Shown: positions 18,118 through 30,485 of the stretch, one piece after another
Numbering within the stretch: the first letter of the stretch is position 1
How the letters are laid out: every line of letters starts with the position of its first letter
Assembly (NCBI GenBank): GCA_029934705.1
Contig: JAOZLS010000006.1
Location: 1 to 37,267 of the forward strand
Reading direction: 5' to 3'
DNA from: Bacteroidales bacterium
GTDB lineage: Bacteria > Bacteroidota > Bacteroidia > Bacteroidales > JAADGE01
Length of the DNA: 37,267 nt
The notes under the pieces: generated by a model
What the model was told of the DNA's origin: nothing
Database searches by the model: none
Seen by the model: the letters and a program-made list of their open reading frames with translations, nothing else
Made by a program: the position numbers and the translations under genes

Positions 18118-18123
18118 TTTTCT

Positions 18124-19116
18124 TTATTCCTTATCTAATTTATACTTAGTAACATCCATTCCGAAAGAAAGAGTTCTATCAATTAATAAATCTTCAATTT
18201 CATTTAAAGATTTTTTTCCGAAATTTCGGAATTTCAATAAATCATTTCTATTGTAAACTACTAATTCACCAAGAGTGTCAACATCAGCAGCTTTTAAGCA
18301 GTTAAGAGCTCTAACAGACAAGTCCATATCCACAAGTTTAGTTTTAAGTAACTGTCTCATGTGCAATACTTCTTCATCAAACTCGTCATTTTCTTTCTTA
18401 ACGTCAGAATCAAGAGTGATTTTTTCGTCGGAGAATAAAACAAAGTGATGTATTAGAATTTTAGCTGCTTCTTGAAGAGCATCTTTTGGGTAAATAGAAC
18501 CATCAGTAACTATGTCAAAAATAAGCTTTTCATAGTCAGTTTTTTGTCCTACCCTAAAATTCTCAACTTTATATTTAACGTTTTTAATAGGGGTAAATAT
18601 TGAATCAATAGCAATAACACCTATTTTTTCGCTAATATTAACTTGTTCTTCAGAACCAATGTACCCTCTTCCTTTTTCAATAGTAATTTCGATTTGAAGT
18701 TTAACATCTTCTTCAAGTCTGCAAATTACAAGGTCAGGATTTAACACCTCGAAAGATGACATAAATCCGTTAAGATCGCCAGCGGTAAATTCAGTTTTAC
18801 CTGAAACAGTAATAACTGTGCGTTCCTCATCAAACTCTGGTACAATATTTTTAAATCTTATTTGTTTAAGATTTAAGATCATATTAGGTACATCTTCGAT
18901 AACACCTGTGATTGTAGAAAATTCGTGTTCGACTCCGTCGATATGAATAGAAGTTATAGCATATCCTTCCAAAGAAGATAACAATATTCTTCGTAAAGCA
19001 TTACCAACTGTTATTCCGTATCCAGGTTCAAGTGGACGAAATTCGAATTGTCCGACAAAATCGTCAGAGTTAATCATTATTACCTTATCCGGTTTTTGGA
19101 AATCTAAAATTGCCAT
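18124..19116 (-). CDS. rpoA: DNA-directed RNA polymerase subunit alpha
   Basis: [30 protein letters not shown]-type sequence and C-terminal alpha-CTD. Confidence 0.99.
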   Translation of the reverse strand: MAILDFQKPDKVIMINSDDFVGQFEFRPLEPGYGITVGNALRRILLSSLEGYAITSIHIDGVEHEFSTITGVIEDVPNMILNLKQIRFKNIVPEFDEERTVITVSGKTEFTAGDLNGFMSSFEVLNPDLVICRLEEDVKLQIEITIEKGRGYIGSEEQVNISEKIGVIAIDSIFTPIKNVKYKVENFRVGQKTDYEKLIFDIVTDGSIYPKDALQEAAKILIHHFVLFSDEKITLDSDVKKENDEFDEEVLHMRQLLKTKLVDMDLSVRALNCLKAADVDTLGELVVYNRNDLLKFRNFGKKSLNEIEDLLIDRTLSFGMDVTKYKLDKE

Positions 19117-19133
19117 AAATTTATCCTTATTTA

Positions 19134-19742
19134 TTATTTTGAATATAATTCAACGATAAGTTGTTCTTTAATATTTTCAGGTATTTCGTCTCTTTCTGGT
19201 ACATTAAGGAATTTTCCAGCCATTTGGCTATCATCCCATTCTAACCAAGAAAATTTAGTGTGAGATTGTCCTGCTAATGCGTCGGTTATAGTTTCTAATG
19301 ATTTAGATTTTTCTCTAACACCTACAACATCACCAGCTCTCACATGATAGGACGGTACATTAACTAATTCACCATTAACAGTAATATGTTTATGAGAAAC
19401 TAATTGTCTTCCACCTGCTCTTGATTTAGCTAGACCTAATCTAAAAACAACATTATCTAATCTTGACTCTAAAAGTTTCAAGAATACTTCACCAGTAATA
19501 CCCTTAGTTCTAGTTGCTTTAAGAAATAGATTATAGAATTGCTTTTCTAATAATCCGTAAGTGTATTTAGTCTTTTGCTTTTCTTTAAGTTGAATTCCAT
19601 ATTCAGAAACTTTCTTTCTTCTCTTATTTGGTCCGTGCTGTCCTGGAGGATAATTTTTCTTTTCAAAAGCTTTATCAGCACCAAAGATTGGTGAACCGAA
19701 TTTACGTGCAATTTTGGTTTGTGGGCCTCTATATCTTGCCAT
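19134..19742 (-). CDS. rpsD: 30S ribosomal protein S4
   Basis: [16 protein letters not shown]..., S4 RNA-binding domain. Confidence 0.99.
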   Translation of the reverse strand: MARYRGPQTKIARKFGSPIFGADKAFEKKNYPPGQHGPNKRRKKVSEYGIQLKEKQKTKYTYGLLEKQFYNLFLKATRTKGITGEVFLKLLESRLDNVVFRLGLAKSRAGGRQLVSHKHITVNGELVNVPSYHVRAGDVVGVREKSKSLETITDALAGQSHTKFSWLEWDDSQMAGKFLNVPERDEIPENIKEQLIVELYSK

Positions 19743-19770
19743 TTATTCTTAATTTATAATATTTCTAAAA

Positions 19771-20166
19771 TTAAACTCTTCTTCTTTTAGATGGTCTGCA
19801 ACCATTATGAGGTAACGGAGTTACGTCAATAATTTCTGTAACCATTATTCCAGAAGAATGAATAGCTCTGATAGCAGCTTCTCTACCGTTACCTGGGCCT
19901 TTCACATATACTTTTACTTTTCTTAGTCCTAATTCGTAGGCTTCTTTTGAACACTCAGTTGCAGCAGTTTGTGCAGCATAAGGAGTATTTTTCTTTGAAC
20001 CTCTAAATCCCATTTTACCAGCAGAAGACCAAGAAATTGTTTGTCCTGTGCCATTTGATAGTGAGATTATTATGTTGTTAAAAGAAGAATGAATATGTGC
20101 TTGTCCTATTGCTTCTACTAGGACTTTTTTCTTCTTTAAAGCTTTAGTCTTTTTTTTCTTTGCCAT
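19771..20166 (-). CDS. rpsK: 30S ribosomal protein S11
   Basis: [16 protein letters not shown]...[11 protein letters not shown]...[16 protein letters not shown]. Confidence 0.99.
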   Translation of the reverse strand: MAKKKKTKALKKKKVLVEAIGQAHIHSSFNNIIISLSNGTGQTISWSSAGKMGFRGSKKNTPYAAQTAATECSKEAYELGLRKVKVYVKGPGNGREAAIRAIHSSGIMVTEIIDVTPLPHNGCRPSKRRRV

Positions 20167-20189
20167 GATATTACAATTACTTATTGCTC

Positions 20190-20540
20190 TTAATTGACTC
20201 TTCTATTCTTACGTGTTTTAGCATTATTTTTGGTATGCTGCCCTCTTACTGGTAAACCGATTCTATGACGGATTCCTCTGTAACATCCAATATCTCGTAA
20301 CCTCTTAATGTTCATCATTTTTTCGGATCTTAACTCTCCCTCAATTTTGTAACTATCAACTATTATAGTTCTAATTACACCTTGCTGCTCATCTGTCCAA
20401 TCTTTAACTTTAGTATTACGGTCAACGCCAGCTTTATCTAAAACTTTTTGAGCGGTAGTTTTACCTAGCCCATAAATATATGTTAAAGAGATTTCTCCTC
20501 GTTTGTTATCTGGTATATCAACACCTGCTATTCTAGCCAT
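20190..20540 (-). CDS. rpsM: 30S ribosomal protein S13
   Basis: [26 protein letters not shown]...[21 protein letters not shown]. Confidence 0.99.
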   Translation of the reverse strand: MARIAGVDIPDNKRGEISLTYIYGLGKTTAQKVLDKAGVDRNTKVKDWTDEQQGVIRTIIVDSYKIEGELRSEKMMNIKRLRDIGCYRGIRHRIGLPVRGQHTKNNAKTRKNRRVN

Positions 20541-20561
20541 ATTATAATTTATTAAAAATTG

Positions 20562-20678
20562 TTATCCTTGTCTTTGTTTAAACCTAGGGTTCTTCTTGTT
20601 TATTACGTACACTCGTCCTTTACGTCTGACAATCTTACAGTCAGCACTTCGTTTTTTTACGGATGCTCTAACTTTCAT
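20562..20678 (-). CDS. rpmJ: 50S ribosomal protein L36
   Basis: 38 aa ORF below the track size cutoff: [38 protein letters not shown]. Confidence 0.98.
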   Translation of the reverse strand: MKVRASVKKRSADCKIVRRKGRVYVINKKNPRFKQRQG

Positions 20679-20682
20679 TTTA

Positions 20683-20904
20683 TTAGTTTTTATATCTATA
20701 TGTAATTCGTCCTTTTGTTAAATCGTAAGGTGACATTTCAAGCTTCACTTTATCTCCTGGAAGAATTCTAATGTAGTGCATTCTCATTTTACCTGAGATA
20801 TGAGCAGTAATCACATGCCCATTTTCTAGTTCTACTCTAAACATTGCATTAGGCAATGCGTCAGTGATTATTCCGTCTTGTTCTATTGAAGATTGTTTTG
20901 CCAT
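20683..20904 (-). CDS. infA: Translation initiation factor IF-1
   Basis: [53 protein letters not shown]. Confidence 0.99.
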   Translation of the reverse strand: MAKQSSIEQDGIITDALPNAMFRVELENGHVITAHISGKMRMHYIRILPGDKVKLEMSPYDLTKGRITYRYKN

Positions 20905-20911
20905 AATTTTA

Positions 20912-22249
20912 TTATATTGCTGATGTACTAGGTCGTCCTTTTACTCGTCCTGATTTCATTAAACCATCGTAATGTCTCATTAATAGATGACTTTCGATAT
21001 GTTGTAATGTATCAAGTACAACTCCTACAAGTATAAGTAGAGATGTTCCACCAAAGAAATATGAAAATTCATTATTTACGCCTGCTAACATTGCAAATGC
21101 GGGTAGTATAGCAACTAATGCTAAGAAAAACGAACCAGGTAGTGTAATTCTAGACATAACTGTATCGAGAAATTCTACTGTTTTTCTTCCAGGTTTTACA
21201 CCCGGAATGAAACCTCCATTCTTTTTCATGTCCTCTGCCATTTGTGTTGGGTTAACAGTAATTGCAGTATAAAAGTAAGTAAAAACAACAACTAACATTC
21301 CAAAAGTAAAGTTATACCAAAATCCAGTTATACTTGAAAAAGCAGCACCTATTGCACTTGTTGTTTCAGTATCAAAACTAGTAAACATCATTGGTATAAA
21401 CATTAACGCTTGTGCAAAAATGATTGGCATTACACCAGCAGCATTAACTTTTAATGGAATATATTGTCTTACACCACCGTATTGTTTGTTTCCTACAATT
21501 CGTTTTGCATATTGGACAGGTATTTTCCTGACCGCTTGCACCAGTGCTATTGTTGCGACAAAAACGAAGAATAATATAACCATTTCAACTAAAAATGCGA
21601 TAAATCCACCACCGCCAGCTCCAACACGAGATACTATTTCAGCAGCAAGTGATTGAGGCATTCTAGCAATAATACCTATCATAATAATAATTGAGATTCC
21701 GTTACCTATTCCTTTGTCGGTAATTCTTTCACCTAACCACATTACAAACATAGTTCCTGCTACCATTATAACAATTGATGAAATCCAGAAAAGGTTTTCA
21801 TTTTGCATTATAAAAGCGTTAGGATCTAATTGATATTTAAGGTTTACTATATAACTTGGGGCTTGAAAACCTGTTATAAGGATTGTTAAATATCTAGTAA
21901 TTTGATTAATTTTGTTTCTTCCACTCTCTCCGTCTCTCTGTAATCGTTGAAAATATGGTACAGCCATACCCATTAATTGGATAACAATAGATGCTGATAT
22001 GTAAGGCATTATGCCTAATGCAAATATAGAAGCATTTGCAAAAGCTCCTCCCGAAAACATATTTATCATAGCAACTAATCCGCCATCAGCCTGATTTTTC
22101 AACCCTCCTAATAATGTTGGGTCAATACCAGGAATAACAACGTGTGCACCAAATCTATATATTAATATAAGACCGAAAGTAGCTATTAGCTTATTTCTAA
22201 GATCTTCTATATTATATATGTGCTTTATAGTTTGGAAAAATTTCTTCAT
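20912..22249 (-). CDS. secY: Preprotein translocase subunit SecY
   Basis: Ten-TM protein with canonical SecY sequence ([32 protein letters not shown]). Confidence 0.99.
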   Translation of the reverse strand: MKKFFQTIKHIYNIEDLRNKLIATFGLILIYRFGAHVVIPGIDPTLLGGLKNQADGGLVAMINMFSGGAFANASIFALGIMPYISASIVIQLMGMAVPYFQRLQRDGESGRNKINQITRYLTILITGFQAPSYIVNLKYQLDPNAFIMQNENLFWISSIVIMVAGTMFVMWLGERITDKGIGNGISIIIMIGIIARMPQSLAAEIVSRVGAGGGGFIAFLVEMVILFFVFVATIALVQAVRKIPVQYAKRIVGNKQYGGVRQYIPLKVNAAGVMPIIFAQALMFIPMMFTSFDTETTSAIGAAFSSITGFWYNFTFGMLVVVFTYFYTAITVNPTQMAEDMKKNGGFIPGVKPGRKTVEFLDTVMSRITLPGSFFLALVAILPAFAMLAGVNNEFSYFFGGTSLLILVGVVLDTLQHIESHLLMRHYDGLMKSGRVKGRPSTSAI

Positions 22250-22253
22250 TAAT

Positions 22254-22700
22254 CTAAATTTTTACAGCTTGTCCGCCAAGTTTTTCAATTGTTTCAACAG
22301 CCGTTTTAGAAAAGCCATGAGCTTTTAATTCAACTTTAACTGTTAATTCGCCATTTCCTAAGATTTTAATCTTATCATTTTTCGATGCTAAACCAGCTTT
22401 AACTAGTATATCAACATCAATAACTGATAAAGAGTTATCCTTAGCAAGTTTTTCAATTACATCTAAATTAACAGCTTTGTATTCAACTCTGTTAATATTT
22501 GTGAAACCAAACTTGGGTAATCTTCTGTGAATAGGCATTTGTCCTCCTTCAAAACCGAATCTTTTTGAGTATCCTGAACGAGATTTTTGACCTTTATGAC
22601 CTCTAGTTGAAGTTCCACCTCTACCTGAACCGGCACCTCTACCAATTCTCTTTCTATTTTTAACCGAACCTTCTGCAGGTTTTAAATTGCTTAAATCCAT
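22254..22700 (-). CDS. rplO: 50S ribosomal protein L15
   Basis: [41 protein letters not shown]. Confidence 0.99.
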   Translation of the reverse strand: MDLSNLKPAEGSVKNRKRIGRGAGSGRGGTSTRGHKGQKSRSGYSKRFGFEGGQMPIHRRLPKFGFTNINRVEYKAVNLDVIEKLAKDNSLSVIDVDILVKAGLASKNDKIKILGNGELTVKVELKAHGFSKTAVETIEKLGGQAVKI

Positions 22701-22720
22701 TTTTATATATTTTTCAGGAA

Positions 22721-22903
22721 TTATTTAACTTCCTCAACTTTAACTAAATGATTTACTTTTCTTACCATTCCGATAATTTGAGGGTTTGCCTCATGTTCTA
22801 CAGTTGCACCTATTTTTCTTAATCCTAGTGCATCTAAAGTTTTCTTAGTTCTTTTTGGTGAACCAATTCTACTTCTAGTTTGCTTTATTCTTATTTTTGC
22901 CAT
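22721..22903 (-). CDS. rpmD: 50S ribosomal protein L30
   Basis: [32 protein letters not shown]. Confidence 0.98.
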   Translation of the reverse strand: MAKIRIKQTRSRIGSPKRTKKTLDALGLRKIGATVEHEANPQIIGMVRKVNHLVKVEEVK

Positions 22904-22915
22904 TGTAAAAAATTT

Positions 22916-23434
22916 CTAACCGTTAAAAACTTTATCTAAAGTAACACCTCTGTTTTCGGCAATTGTATAAACGTTTCTTAGTTCTTTAAGTGCTAACATA
23001 GTTGCTTTAACTAAGTTATGCGGGTTTGAAGAACCTTTTGATTTTGCTAAAACATCTGTTACACCTGAACTCTCGAGTACCGCACGCATTGCACCACCCG
23101 CTTTAACTCCTGTACCATGTGAGGCAGGAATTAAAAGGACTCTTGCACCACCAAATTTGGCAGTTTGTTCGTGTGGAATAGTTCCGTTAAATACAGGTAC
23201 TTTAAATAGATTTTTTTTAGCATCTTCGACACCTTTTTGTATTGCAGAAGTAACTTCACCTGCTTTACCTAATCCGTATCCTACTACGCCGTTTTCATCT
23301 CCAACAACAACAATAGCTGAGAAACTAAATGTTCTACCACCTTTTGTAACTTTTGTTACTCGGTTTATAGCTACGAGTCTGTCTTTTAATTCTAAATCGG
23401 TATTTCTTACCTTTTTCATATTACTTTTTGACAT
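22916..23434 (-). CDS. rpsE: 30S ribosomal protein S5
   Basis: [31 protein letters not shown]. Confidence 0.99.
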   Translation of the reverse strand: MSKSNMKKVRNTDLELKDRLVAINRVTKVTKGGRTFSFSAIVVVGDENGVVGYGLGKAGEVTSAIQKGVEDAKKNLFKVPVFNGTIPHEQTAKFGGARVLLIPASHGTGVKAGGAMRAVLESSGVTDVLAKSKGSSNPHNLVKATMLALKELRNVYTIAENRGVTLDKVFNG

Positions 23435-23440
23435 AGTTCT

Positions 23441-23800
23441 CTAAATTTTAAGTCCTGCTTTTATTGCAGATTCTGCTAATGCTTTTATTCTACCGTGAAA
23501 TAAATATCCTCCTCTATCAAAAACTACACTTGCAATGCCAGCTTTTTTAGCTTTGTCAGCAATCTTAGCACCAACTAAAATTGCTTGATCTGCTTTGTTA
23601 GTATCTTTCTTTTCAATAATATCTTTTTCTTTTGAAGAAGCAGATAATAAAGTTATTCCGTCAGTATCATTAATTAATTGAGCATAAATATTTTTATTAC
23701 TCCTAAATATAGATAATCTAGGACGCTCTGCAGTACCAGCTATTTTTTTTCTGATACGTCTTTTTATTCTTAATCGTCTATCGCGCTTAGTTAAAGCCAT
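23441..23800 (-). CDS. rplR: 50S ribosomal protein L18
   Basis: [33 protein letters not shown]. Confidence 0.99.
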   Translation of the reverse strand: MALTKRDRRLRIKRRIRKKIAGTAERPRLSIFRSNKNIYAQLINDTDGITLLSASSKEKDIIEKKDTNKADQAILVGAKIADKAKKAGIASVVFDRGGYLFHGRIKALAESAIKAGLKI

Positions 23801-23829
23801 TTCCTTAATTATTTAAATGATATTTTCTA

Positions 23830-24384
23830 TTATTCAGATGCTGATTTACCAGCTTTTCTTCTTACATATTCATCTTTAAACCTTATTCCTTTACCTTTGT
23901 ATGGTTCAGGTTTTCTGTATGAACGAATTTTTGCAGCCACTTGACCTAAAAGTTGTTTGTCTGCACTAGTAAGAGTAATAAATGCATTAGCTCTTTTTTC
24001 TTGTACTACAGTAACTTTAACCTCCTTAGGAAGTTCAAATACAATTGGGTGAGAAAATCCTAAAGCTAATTCTAAGATTTGCCCTGTTACAGTTGCTTTA
24101 TAACCAACACCTATAACTTCCATTTGTTTTGTAAATCCTTCTGATACTCCAATAATCATATTGTTTATTAGAGAACGGCTTAATCCGTGAAAGGCTTTAT
24201 GTTCTTTAGTATCGCTTGGGCGAGCAACAGTTAATGTACCATCTTCAACTTTAATAGCCATAATAGGACTTATTGGTTGAACTAATTCTCCCACTTTTCC
24301 TTTTACAGTTACTACATTCTCTTTCGAAACTTGTACTGTTACACCTGCCGGTATACTTATTGGTAATTTTCCTATTCTTGACAT
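23830..24384 (-). CDS. rplF: 50S ribosomal protein L6
   Basis: MSRIGKLPISIPAGVTV...RKPEPYKGKGIRF. Confidence 0.99.
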   Translation of the reverse strand: MSRIGKLPISIPAGVTVQVSKENVVTVKGKVGELVQPISPIMAIKVEDGTLTVARPSDTKEHKAFHGLSRSLINNMIIGVSEGFTKQMEVIGVGYKATVTGQILELALGFSHPIVFELPKEVKVTVVQEKRANAFITLTSADKQLLGQVAAKIRSYRKPEPYKGKGIRFKDEYVRRKAGKSASE

Positions 24385-24393
24385 TGCTCTATT

Positions 24394-24792
24394 TTAATAT
24401 ACGTAACATAAAACTTCACCACCAACATTAAGTTTAGTAGCTTCTTTATTAGTCATTACTCCTTTTGAGGTAGAGATAACAGCTATACCAAGGCCGTTTA
24501 AAACTCTGGGCATTTCATTTGCACCTGCATATTTTCTTAAACCAGGAGTACTAACTCTCTGAATTTTCTTTATTGCTGGTGTTTTTGTTCTAGGATGGTA
24601 TTTTAATGCAATTTTGATTGTGCCTTGTTTATCGTCTTCTTCAAATTTGTAACTTAAAATATAACCTTGATCAAATAGTATCTTTGTAATTTCCTTTTTT
24701 AAATTAGAACTAGGAATTTGCACAACTCTAAGTTTTGCCATTGCGGCATTTCTAATTCTAGTAAGATAATCTGCAACTGGATCTGTAAACAT
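24394..24792 (-). CDS. rpsH: 30S ribosomal protein S8
   Basis: MFTDPVADYLTRIRNA...VISTSKGVMTNKEA. Confidence 0.99.
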   Translation of the reverse strand: MFTDPVADYLTRIRNAAMAKLRVVQIPSSNLKKEITKILFDQGYILSYKFEEDDKQGTIKIALKYHPRTKTPAIKKIQRVSTPGLRKYAGANEMPRVLNGLGIAVISTSKGVMTNKEATKLNVGGEVLCYVY

Positions 24793-24815
24793 TTTTAATA
24801 ATTTTTAATTTGTGA

Positions 24816-25085
24816 TTACCAACTTGCTTTTTTCACTCCAGGAATAAGCCCTTGTGAGGCCATTTCACGGAATGTAATTCTGCTTAGTCCGAACTGTCTC
24901 ATATAACCTTTAGGTCTTCCTGTTAGACTGCAACGATTGTGTAGTCTAGTAGTTGAAGAATTCTTAGGTAACTTTTGTAAACCTATAGAATCGCCTTCAG
25001 CCTTAAGTTTAGCTCTTTTTTCAGCATATTTGTCAACTAATTTCTTGCGTTTTACTTCACGCGCTTTCATTGATTCTTTAGCCAT
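24816..25085 (-). CDS. rpsN: 30S ribosomal protein S14
   Basis: [16 protein letters not shown]...[39 protein letters not shown]. Confidence 0.99.
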   Translation of the reverse strand: MAKESMKAREVKRKKLVDKYAEKRAKLKAEGDSIGLQKLPKNSSTTRLHNRCSLTGRPKGYMRQFGLSRITFREMASQGLIPGVKKASW

Positions 25086-25096
25086 TGTTTCTTAAT

Positions 25097-25645
25097 TTAT
25101 TTTTTAAAAGGAAATCCAAATTGTTTTAATAATGCGTATCCCTCTTCGTCTGTATCAGCAGAGGTTACAAATGTAATATTCATTCCGATAATATCGCTCA
25201 CTTGATCTAAAATTATTTCGGGGAATATAATTTGCTCTTCAATTCCTAAAGTATAGTTTCCTTTTCCATCCAATTTACTTGGTATTCCTCTAAAATCCTT
25301 TATCCTAGGAATTGCTACAACTAACAATTTTTCCAGAAATTCATACATTCTGTCTCTTCTTAGAGTAACTTTTACACCAATTGGCATAAATTCTCTAAGT
25401 TTGAAATTTGAAATATTGCTTTTTGAGTTACGCTGTACAGCTTTCTGTCCTGCAATAAGAGTTAATTCCTCTTGTGCGTTTAAGATAAGTTTTTTGTCTG
25501 CTACAGCTTTACCAATTCCCTGATTTAAAACTATCTTTTTTAATTTAGGAACTTGCATAACGCTTTTGTATCCAAACTCTTGTTTAAGATTTGGAACTAT
25601 ATCGTTAAGATATTTTGTCTTTAATGTAGGAATATTATTCTCCAT
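25097..25645 (-). CDS. rplE: 50S ribosomal protein L5
   Basis: Canonical L5 (VMQVPKLKKIVLNQGIG, DFRGI, NYTLGIEEQIIFPEI). Confidence 0.99.
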   Translation of the reverse strand: MENNIPTLKTKYLNDIVPNLKQEFGYKSVMQVPKLKKIVLNQGIGKAVADKKLILNAQEELTLIAGQKAVQRNSKSNISNFKLREFMPIGVKVTLRRDRMYEFLEKLLVVAIPRIKDFRGIPSKLDGKGNYTLGIEEQIIFPEIILDQVSDIIGMNITFVTSADTDEEGYALLKQFGFPFKK

Positions 25646-25977
25646 TATTTAATCTCTTGTTTGTTCGACTTTGTTGACTTTTTTGAAAAACGAACTAATT
25701 TTCCGTCTCTTTCTTCTCTTCCAATTCTTGTAGCTTTACCAGTTTCTGGACAAACTAACATCAAGTTGGATATATGAAGTGGGGCCTCTTTCTTTATTAC
25801 TCCACCTTGCGGATTTTCTGTATTAGGTTGTGTATGTTTTGAAATAACATTTACACCTTCTACTATGGCCTTGTATTTACTTGGGAAAACTTCTAATACT
25901 TTTCCTTGCTTCTTTCTATCGTTTCCAGAAATAACAAAGACCATGTCTCCTTTTTTAATATGTAGTTTCTTGTTCAT
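25645..25977 (-). CDS. rplX: 50S ribosomal protein L24
   Basis: [36 protein letters not shown]. Confidence 0.98.
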   Translation of the reverse strand: MNKKLHIKKGDMVFVISGNDRKKQGKVLEVFPSKYKAIVEGVNVISKHTQPNTENPQGGVIKKEAPLHISNLMLVCPETGKATRIGREERDGKLVRFSKKSTKSNKQEIK

Positions 25978-25995
25978 AAGAATATACTTTTATTG

Positions 25996-26361
25996 TTATA
26001 ATACTTCAGGAGCTAACGAAATAATTTTCATATTCGTCTTTCTCAATTCTCTAGGTACTGGGCCAAAAACTCGAGTTCCTCTCATTTCGCCAGCTGCGTT
26101 AAGCATTACTACAGAATTATCGTCAAATCTAATATATGACCCGTCTGCTCTTCTTATTTCTTTTTTTGTTCTAACAACTACTGCTCTAGAAACTGCTCCT
26201 TTCTTTATTTCACCTGCGGGTAAAGCACTTTTAACGGCAACTACAACAACGTCTCCAATACTAGCATAACGCTTTTTGGTTCCGCCTAATACTCTTATCA
26301 CCAGTACTTCTTTAGCTCCGCTATTATCGGCAACATTTAATCTACTTTCTTGTTGTACCAT
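25996..26361 (-). CDS. rplN: 50S ribosomal protein L14
   Basis: [27 protein letters not shown]. Confidence 0.99.
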   Translation of the reverse strand: MVQQESRLNVADNSGAKEVLVIRVLGGTKKRYASIGDVVVVAVKSALPAGEIKKGAVSRAVVVRTKKEIRRADGSYIRFDDNSVVMLNAAGEMRGTRVFGPVPRELRKTNMKIISLAPEVL

Positions 26362-26363
26362 GA

Positions 26364-26621
26364 TTACTTAGCTCTTTCTATGATTTCAACTAATCTCCAA
26401 TTTTTCAATTTGCTTAGTGGTCTTGTCTCCATTATTCTAACTTTATCACCAACCTTGCAAGTATTTTCTTCGTCGTGAGCAATATAGTTTTTTGTTTTAG
26501 TAACAAATTTACCATATTTAGGATGCTTCAATTTTCTGCTTACTAGTACAGAAATAGATTTTTGCATCTTATCACTTACTACGACACCTGTTCTTTCTTT
26601 TCTGAGATTTCTTTTTTCCAT
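26364..26621 (-). CDS. rpsQ: 30S ribosomal protein S17
   Basis: [27 protein letters not shown]; start trimmed from 26651 to ATG at 26621 to match family N-termini and remove overlap with rpmC. Confidence 0.97.
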   Translation of the reverse strand: MEKRNLRKERTGVVVSDKMQKSISVLVSRKLKHPKYGKFVTKTKNYIAHDEENTCKVGDKVRIMETRPLSKLKNWRLVEIIERAK

Positions 26622-26631
26622 TTTAGTATCT

Positions 26632-26838
26632 TTATTTCGATCTTGCTTCACTGTTTTCTCTCTGTCTCAATTCAGTTTTTAATCTTGCGATGAATCTTTT
26701 TGATTCAGTGATTTTGTGAGGATTATCAAGGCTTGATACTTTATGATTGATTCTCAAGCGAATTAGAAGTGTCTTTTCTTCTTCGATTTTTACGATAATC
26801 TCCTTTTCTGTTAAATCTTTTATTTCAGAGTTCTTCAT
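26632..26838 (-). CDS. rpmC: 50S ribosomal protein L29
   Basis: [32 protein letters not shown]. Confidence 0.97.
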   Translation of the reverse strand: MKNSEIKDLTEKEIIVKIEEEKTLLIRLRINHKVSSLDNPHKITESKRFIARLKTELRQRENSEARSK

Positions 26839-27269
26839 TATTCTTCGGTATTTTCAATGTAATCTCTTCTGATAACAAATTTAGTTTTTACAGGCATTTT
26901 CTGAGCGGCTAATCGTAAAGCTTCTTTTGCAACGTGCAAAGGTACTCCATCTGCTTCAAAAATAATTCTACCTGGTGTAACTCTGGCTACAAACATTTCT
27001 GGTTCACCTTTACCTTTACCCATTCTAACTTCTGCAGGCTTTTTTGATATTGGTTTGTCAGGAAATATTCTAATCCATATTTGTCCTTCTCTCTTCATGT
27101 ATCTTGTAACTGCCTGACGTGCAGCTTCAATTTGTCTTCCATTAACCCAAGTAGTTTCAAGAGACTTTATTGCAAATGATCCAAATGCGATGGTATTTCC
27201 TCTTCCGGCATTACCTTTCATTCTTCCTTTTTGCTGCTTTCTGTATTTAGTTTTTTTGGGTTGTAACAT
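26838..27269 (-). CDS. rplP: 50S ribosomal protein L16
   Basis: [24 protein letters not shown]. Confidence 0.99.
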   Translation of the reverse strand: MLQPKKTKYRKQQKGRMKGNAGRGNTIAFGSFAIKSLETTWVNGRQIEAARQAVTRYMKREGQIWIRIFPDKPISKKPAEVRMGKGKGEPEMFVARVTPGRIIFEADGVPLHVAKEALRLAAQKMPVKTKFVIRRDYIENTEE

Positions 27270-27296
27270 TATTCCAAAATTTCAAATGTGTGATAT

Positions 27297-28013
27297 CTAA
27301 TTTCTTTTCTTTCTTCTAAATCCACCTTGTGGTCTATTTGAAGTTGGCTTTCTCTTTTTCTTATCGAAATCAGGACTTAAGTCTTGTTTTCCGAATTTTT
27401 CTCCTCTACAAATCCAAACTTTAATTCCAAGTAAACCTACTTTAGTAAGAGCTTCTGCATGATTATAATCGATATCAGCTCTTAGTGTGTGTAATGGAGT
27501 TCTACCTTCTTTATACATTTCAGATCTTGCCATTTCAGCTCCGTTCAAACGCCCAGAAACTAAAATCTTAATACCTTCAGCCCCCATTCTCATTGTTGAC
27601 GCAATTGACATTCTAACTGCTCTTCTATAAGCAATTTTTCCTTCAATTTGTCTTGCAATGTTCTCAGATACAATAACTGCATCTAATTCAGGTTTTTTAA
27701 TTTCAAAAATATTAATTTGAATATCTTTTCCTGTAATGTTTTTCAATTCCTCTCTTAACTTATCAACTTCCTGCCCTCCTCTACCTATAATAATACCAGG
27801 TCTTGATGTAGTAATAGTTACTGTAACAAGTTTAAGTGTTCTTTCAATGATAATTTTTGAGATTCCTGCTTTAACAAGACGTGTTTTCAGGTATTTTCTA
27901 ATTTTTGAGTCTTCGTAAATCTTGTCAGCATATTTTTTGCCGCCATACCAGTTTGAATCCCAACCTCTGATAATACCTAGTCTGTTACTAATCGGATTTG
28001 TCTTTTGTCCCAT
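27297..28013 (-). CDS. rpsC: 30S ribosomal protein S3
   Basis: [34 protein letters not shown] domain [11 protein letters not shown]. Confidence 0.99.
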   Translation of the reverse strand: MGQKTNPISNRLGIIRGWDSNWYGGKKYADKIYEDSKIRKYLKTRLVKAGISKIIIERTLKLVTVTITTSRPGIIIGRGGQEVDKLREELKNITGKDIQINIFEIKKPELDAVIVSENIARQIEGKIAYRRAVRMSIASTMRMGAEGIKILVSGRLNGAEMARSEMYKEGRTPLHTLRADIDYNHAEALTKVGLLGIKVWICRGEKFGKQDLSPDFDKKKRKPTSNRPQGGFRRKKRN

Positions 28014-28414
28014 TATTTAATTTCTTTACTGTCAATATATAAAGTTACATGATTTGAACGCTTCCTTATTCTGTGAGCTCTTCCTTGTGGTGCAGGTCTG
28101 TATCTTTTAATCATCCCAGCTGCATCTACTTGTATGTTGCTTACAATAAGGTTACTTTCATCGGCTCTTTTTCCAGAGTTTTTAACTTCCCAATTTGCAA
28201 TTGCAGATTTTAAAAGTTTTTCTAGTCTGAAAGAAGCGTCTTTAGGACTAAATCTTAAAATATCTAAAGCTTTTAAGACTTCTTTTCCTCTAATCATATC
28301 GGCAACGAGTCTCATTTTTCTAGGAGAAGTAGGGCAATTGTTTAATATTGCGAAATACTGCTCTTTCTTAGCTTCTTTTATTTGTTCAGCTCTTTGCTTT
28401 TTTCGTGCACCCAT
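28013..28414 (-). CDS. rplV: 50S ribosomal protein L22
   Basis: [21 protein letters not shown]...[16 protein letters not shown]. Confidence 0.99.
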   Translation of the reverse strand: MGARKKQRAEQIKEAKKEQYFAILNNCPTSPRKMRLVADMIRGKEVLKALDILRFSPKDASFRLEKLLKSAIANWEVKNSGKRADESNLIVSNIQVDAAGMIKRYRPAPQGRAHRIRKRSNHVTLYIDSKEIK

Positions 28415-28420
28415 CGCTTT

Positions 28421-28693
28421 CTATTTTTTCTTTTTGTTATCTTTATGTCCTCTATATGTGCGAGTAGGTGAAAATTCGCCTAATCTGTGTCCTACCATAT
28501 TTTCGGTAACATATACAGGTATAAATTTGTTTCCATTATGTACTGCAATTGTTTGACCTACAAAATCAGGAGAAATCATAGAATTTCTAGCCCAAGTTTT
28601 AATAACTTGCTTTTTTCCTGACTTACTCATAGCCTGAACTTTTAAATCCAGCTTATAGTCTAAATAAGGTCCTTTTTTGAGTGATCTGCTCAT
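28421..28693 (-). CDS. rpsS: 30S ribosomal protein S19
   Basis: [15 protein letters not shown]...[18 protein letters not shown]. Confidence 0.99.
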   Translation of the reverse strand: MSRSLKKGPYLDYKLDLKVQAMSKSGKKQVIKTWARNSMISPDFVGQTIAVHNGNKFIPVYVTENMVGHRLGEFSPTRTYRGHKDNKKKK

Positions 28694-28703
28694 ATCTTAG
28701 TGG

Positions 28704-29540
28704 TTATTTTTTACGTTTCTTAATTTTTCTTCTTTCTAAGATAAACTTATCAGAATCTTTTTTACCTCTAGTTCTAAAACCTTTAGCAAGAACTCCATTT
28801 CTAGATCTTGGATGTCCTCCAGAAGAACGTCCTTCTCCACCACCCATTGGGTGATCAACTGGGTTCATTGCTACACCTCTTACTCTAGGTCTGCGTCCTA
28901 ACCATCTTGAACGTCCAGCTTTTCCTGATCTCTCTAATGCGTGATCAGAGTTTGAAACTGTTCCAATAGTTGCTTTACAAGTTACAAGAATTTTTCTAAT
29001 TTCTCCAGAAGGCATTTTAACGATACCGTATTTTCCTTCTTTAGAAACTAATTGTGCGTAAGTTCCTGCACTTCTAGCAATTTCAGAACCTTTACCTGGT
29101 TGTAATTCAATACTATTTATTATTGTTCCTAATGGTATTTCAGATAAAAATAATGCGTTTCCTATTTCAGGAGCAACACCTTTTCCAGATAATATTTCTT
29201 GCCCAACTTTTAAACCGTTTGGAGCAATAATGTATCTTTTTTCACCGTCTTTATAAACAATTAAAGCTATTCGAGCTGTTCTGTTAGGATCATACTCAAT
29301 AGTTTTAACGATTCCGGGTATAAGATCTTTATCTCTTTTGAAATCAATAATTCTGTATTTCTGCTTGTGACCTCCGCCAATATACCGCATTGTCATGCGT
29401 CCTTGATTGTTTCTTCCTCCAGATTTTGTCTTTCCGCTTAACAAGGATTTTTCAGGTTTTGAAGAAGTTATTTCTTCAAAAGTATTGGCTATCTTATGTC
29501 TCTGTCCGGGAGTTACCGGTTTTATTTTTTTTACTGCCAT
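28704..29540 (-). CDS. rplB: 50S ribosomal protein L2
   Basis: [16 protein letters not shown]...[26 protein letters not shown]. Confidence 0.99.
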   Translation of the reverse strand: MAVKKIKPVTPGQRHKIANTFEEITSSKPEKSLLSGKTKSGGRNNQGRMTMRYIGGGHKQKYRIIDFKRDKDLIPGIVKTIEYDPNRTARIALIVYKDGEKRYIIAPNGLKVGQEILSGKGVAPEIGNALFLSEIPLGTIINSIELQPGKGSEIARSAGTYAQLVSKEGKYGIVKMPSGEIRKILVTCKATIGTVSNSDHALERSGKAGRSRWLGRRPRVRGVAMNPVDHPMGGGEGRSSGGHPRSRNGVLAKGFRTRGKKDSDKFILERRKIKKRKK

Positions 29541-29546
29541 TTTACC

Positions 29547-29837
29547 TTAAATATTGCTGTAAAAATCAATTGAATCGCCATCAGCTAAAGTAATAATTGC
29601 TTTTTTGTAGGAATTTGTTCTTCCTTTCACAACACCACCTTTAGTATTTCTAGATCTAACTTTACCACCATAATACATAGTATTTACGTTATTTACGGTA
29701 ACATTATATAAATCTTCAACAGCTTTCTTGATTTCAATTTTATTAGCTTGCTTCTTTACGATAAATCCGACTCTGTTTAACTTTTCAGTTAAACCTGTCA
29801 TTTTCTCGGTAATTATCGGTTCTATCAAAATGCTCAT
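29547..29837 (-). CDS. rplW: 50S ribosomal protein L23
   Basis: MSILIEPIITEKMTGLTEKLNRVGFIV. Confidence 0.98.
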   Translation of the reverse strand: MSILIEPIITEKMTGLTEKLNRVGFIVKKQANKIEIKKAVEDLYNVTVNNVNTMYYGGKVRSRNTKGGVVKGRTNSYKKAIITLADGDSIDFYSNI

Positions 29838-29846
29838 AACTCGTTT

Positions 29847-30485
29847 TTATTCTTGATTTATACCAAAATTTGTGTTAATACTGCTAATTGAGCTTTCAGT
29901 TAAAACTAAAACAGAAGTATTCATTACATTGTATGTGTTTAATTCTGAAACAGCTAACACTTGCGTTTTTTTCAAATTTCGGGCTGACAAATATATGTTT
30001 TTATTTTTATTTGAAAGCACTAAAAGTGATTTTTTATCAGCAATTTTCAAATTATTTTTCAAATCAATATATTGTTTTGTCTTAGGTGCCTGAAAATCAA
30101 AATCTTCCACGATAATAATATTTTTATTAACGGCTTTATAAGTTAAAGCAGATTTACGAGCTAATTGTTTAACCTTTTTGTTAAGTTTAAAGCTATAATC
30201 TCTTGGTCTTGGGCCGAAAATTCGTCCACCACCTCTAAACACAGGACTTTTACGGCTACCTGCACGAGCAGTACCTGTTCCTTTTTGTTTTTTAATTTTA
30301 ACGGTACTATAGGCCATCTCTCCCTTTTCTTTGGCTTTATGAGTTCCTTGTCTTTTATTTGCTAGGTGTTGTTTAACATCTAAGTAAATAACATGATCAT
30401 TAGGTTCTATTCCAAAGATTGCATCTTCTAACACAATTGTTCTGCCTGTATCCGTTCCTGATATATTTAATATATTAAGTTCCAT
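29847..30485 (-). CDS. rplD: 50S ribosomal protein L4
   Basis: [39 protein letters not shown]. Confidence 0.99.
   Translation of the reverse strand: MELNILNISGTDTGRTIVLEDAIFGIEPNDHVIYLDVKQHLANKRQGTHKAKEKGEMAYSTVKIKKQKGTGTARAGSRKSPVFRGGGRIFGPRPRDYSFKLNKKVKQLARKSALTYKAVNKNIIIVEDFDFQAPKTKQYIDLKNNLKIADKKSLLVLSNKNKNIYLSARNLKKTQVLAVSELNTYNVMNTSVLVLTESSISSINTNFGINQE

Noticed and set aside
22463-22645. 60 aa minus-strand ORF inside rplO
   Set aside because: Alternative frame of the L15 gene; no independent support.
26622-26651. N-terminal extension of S17 overlapping rpmC
   Set aside because: Family N-terminus begins at [12 protein letters not shown] (26621); the extension is an ORF-caller artefact.
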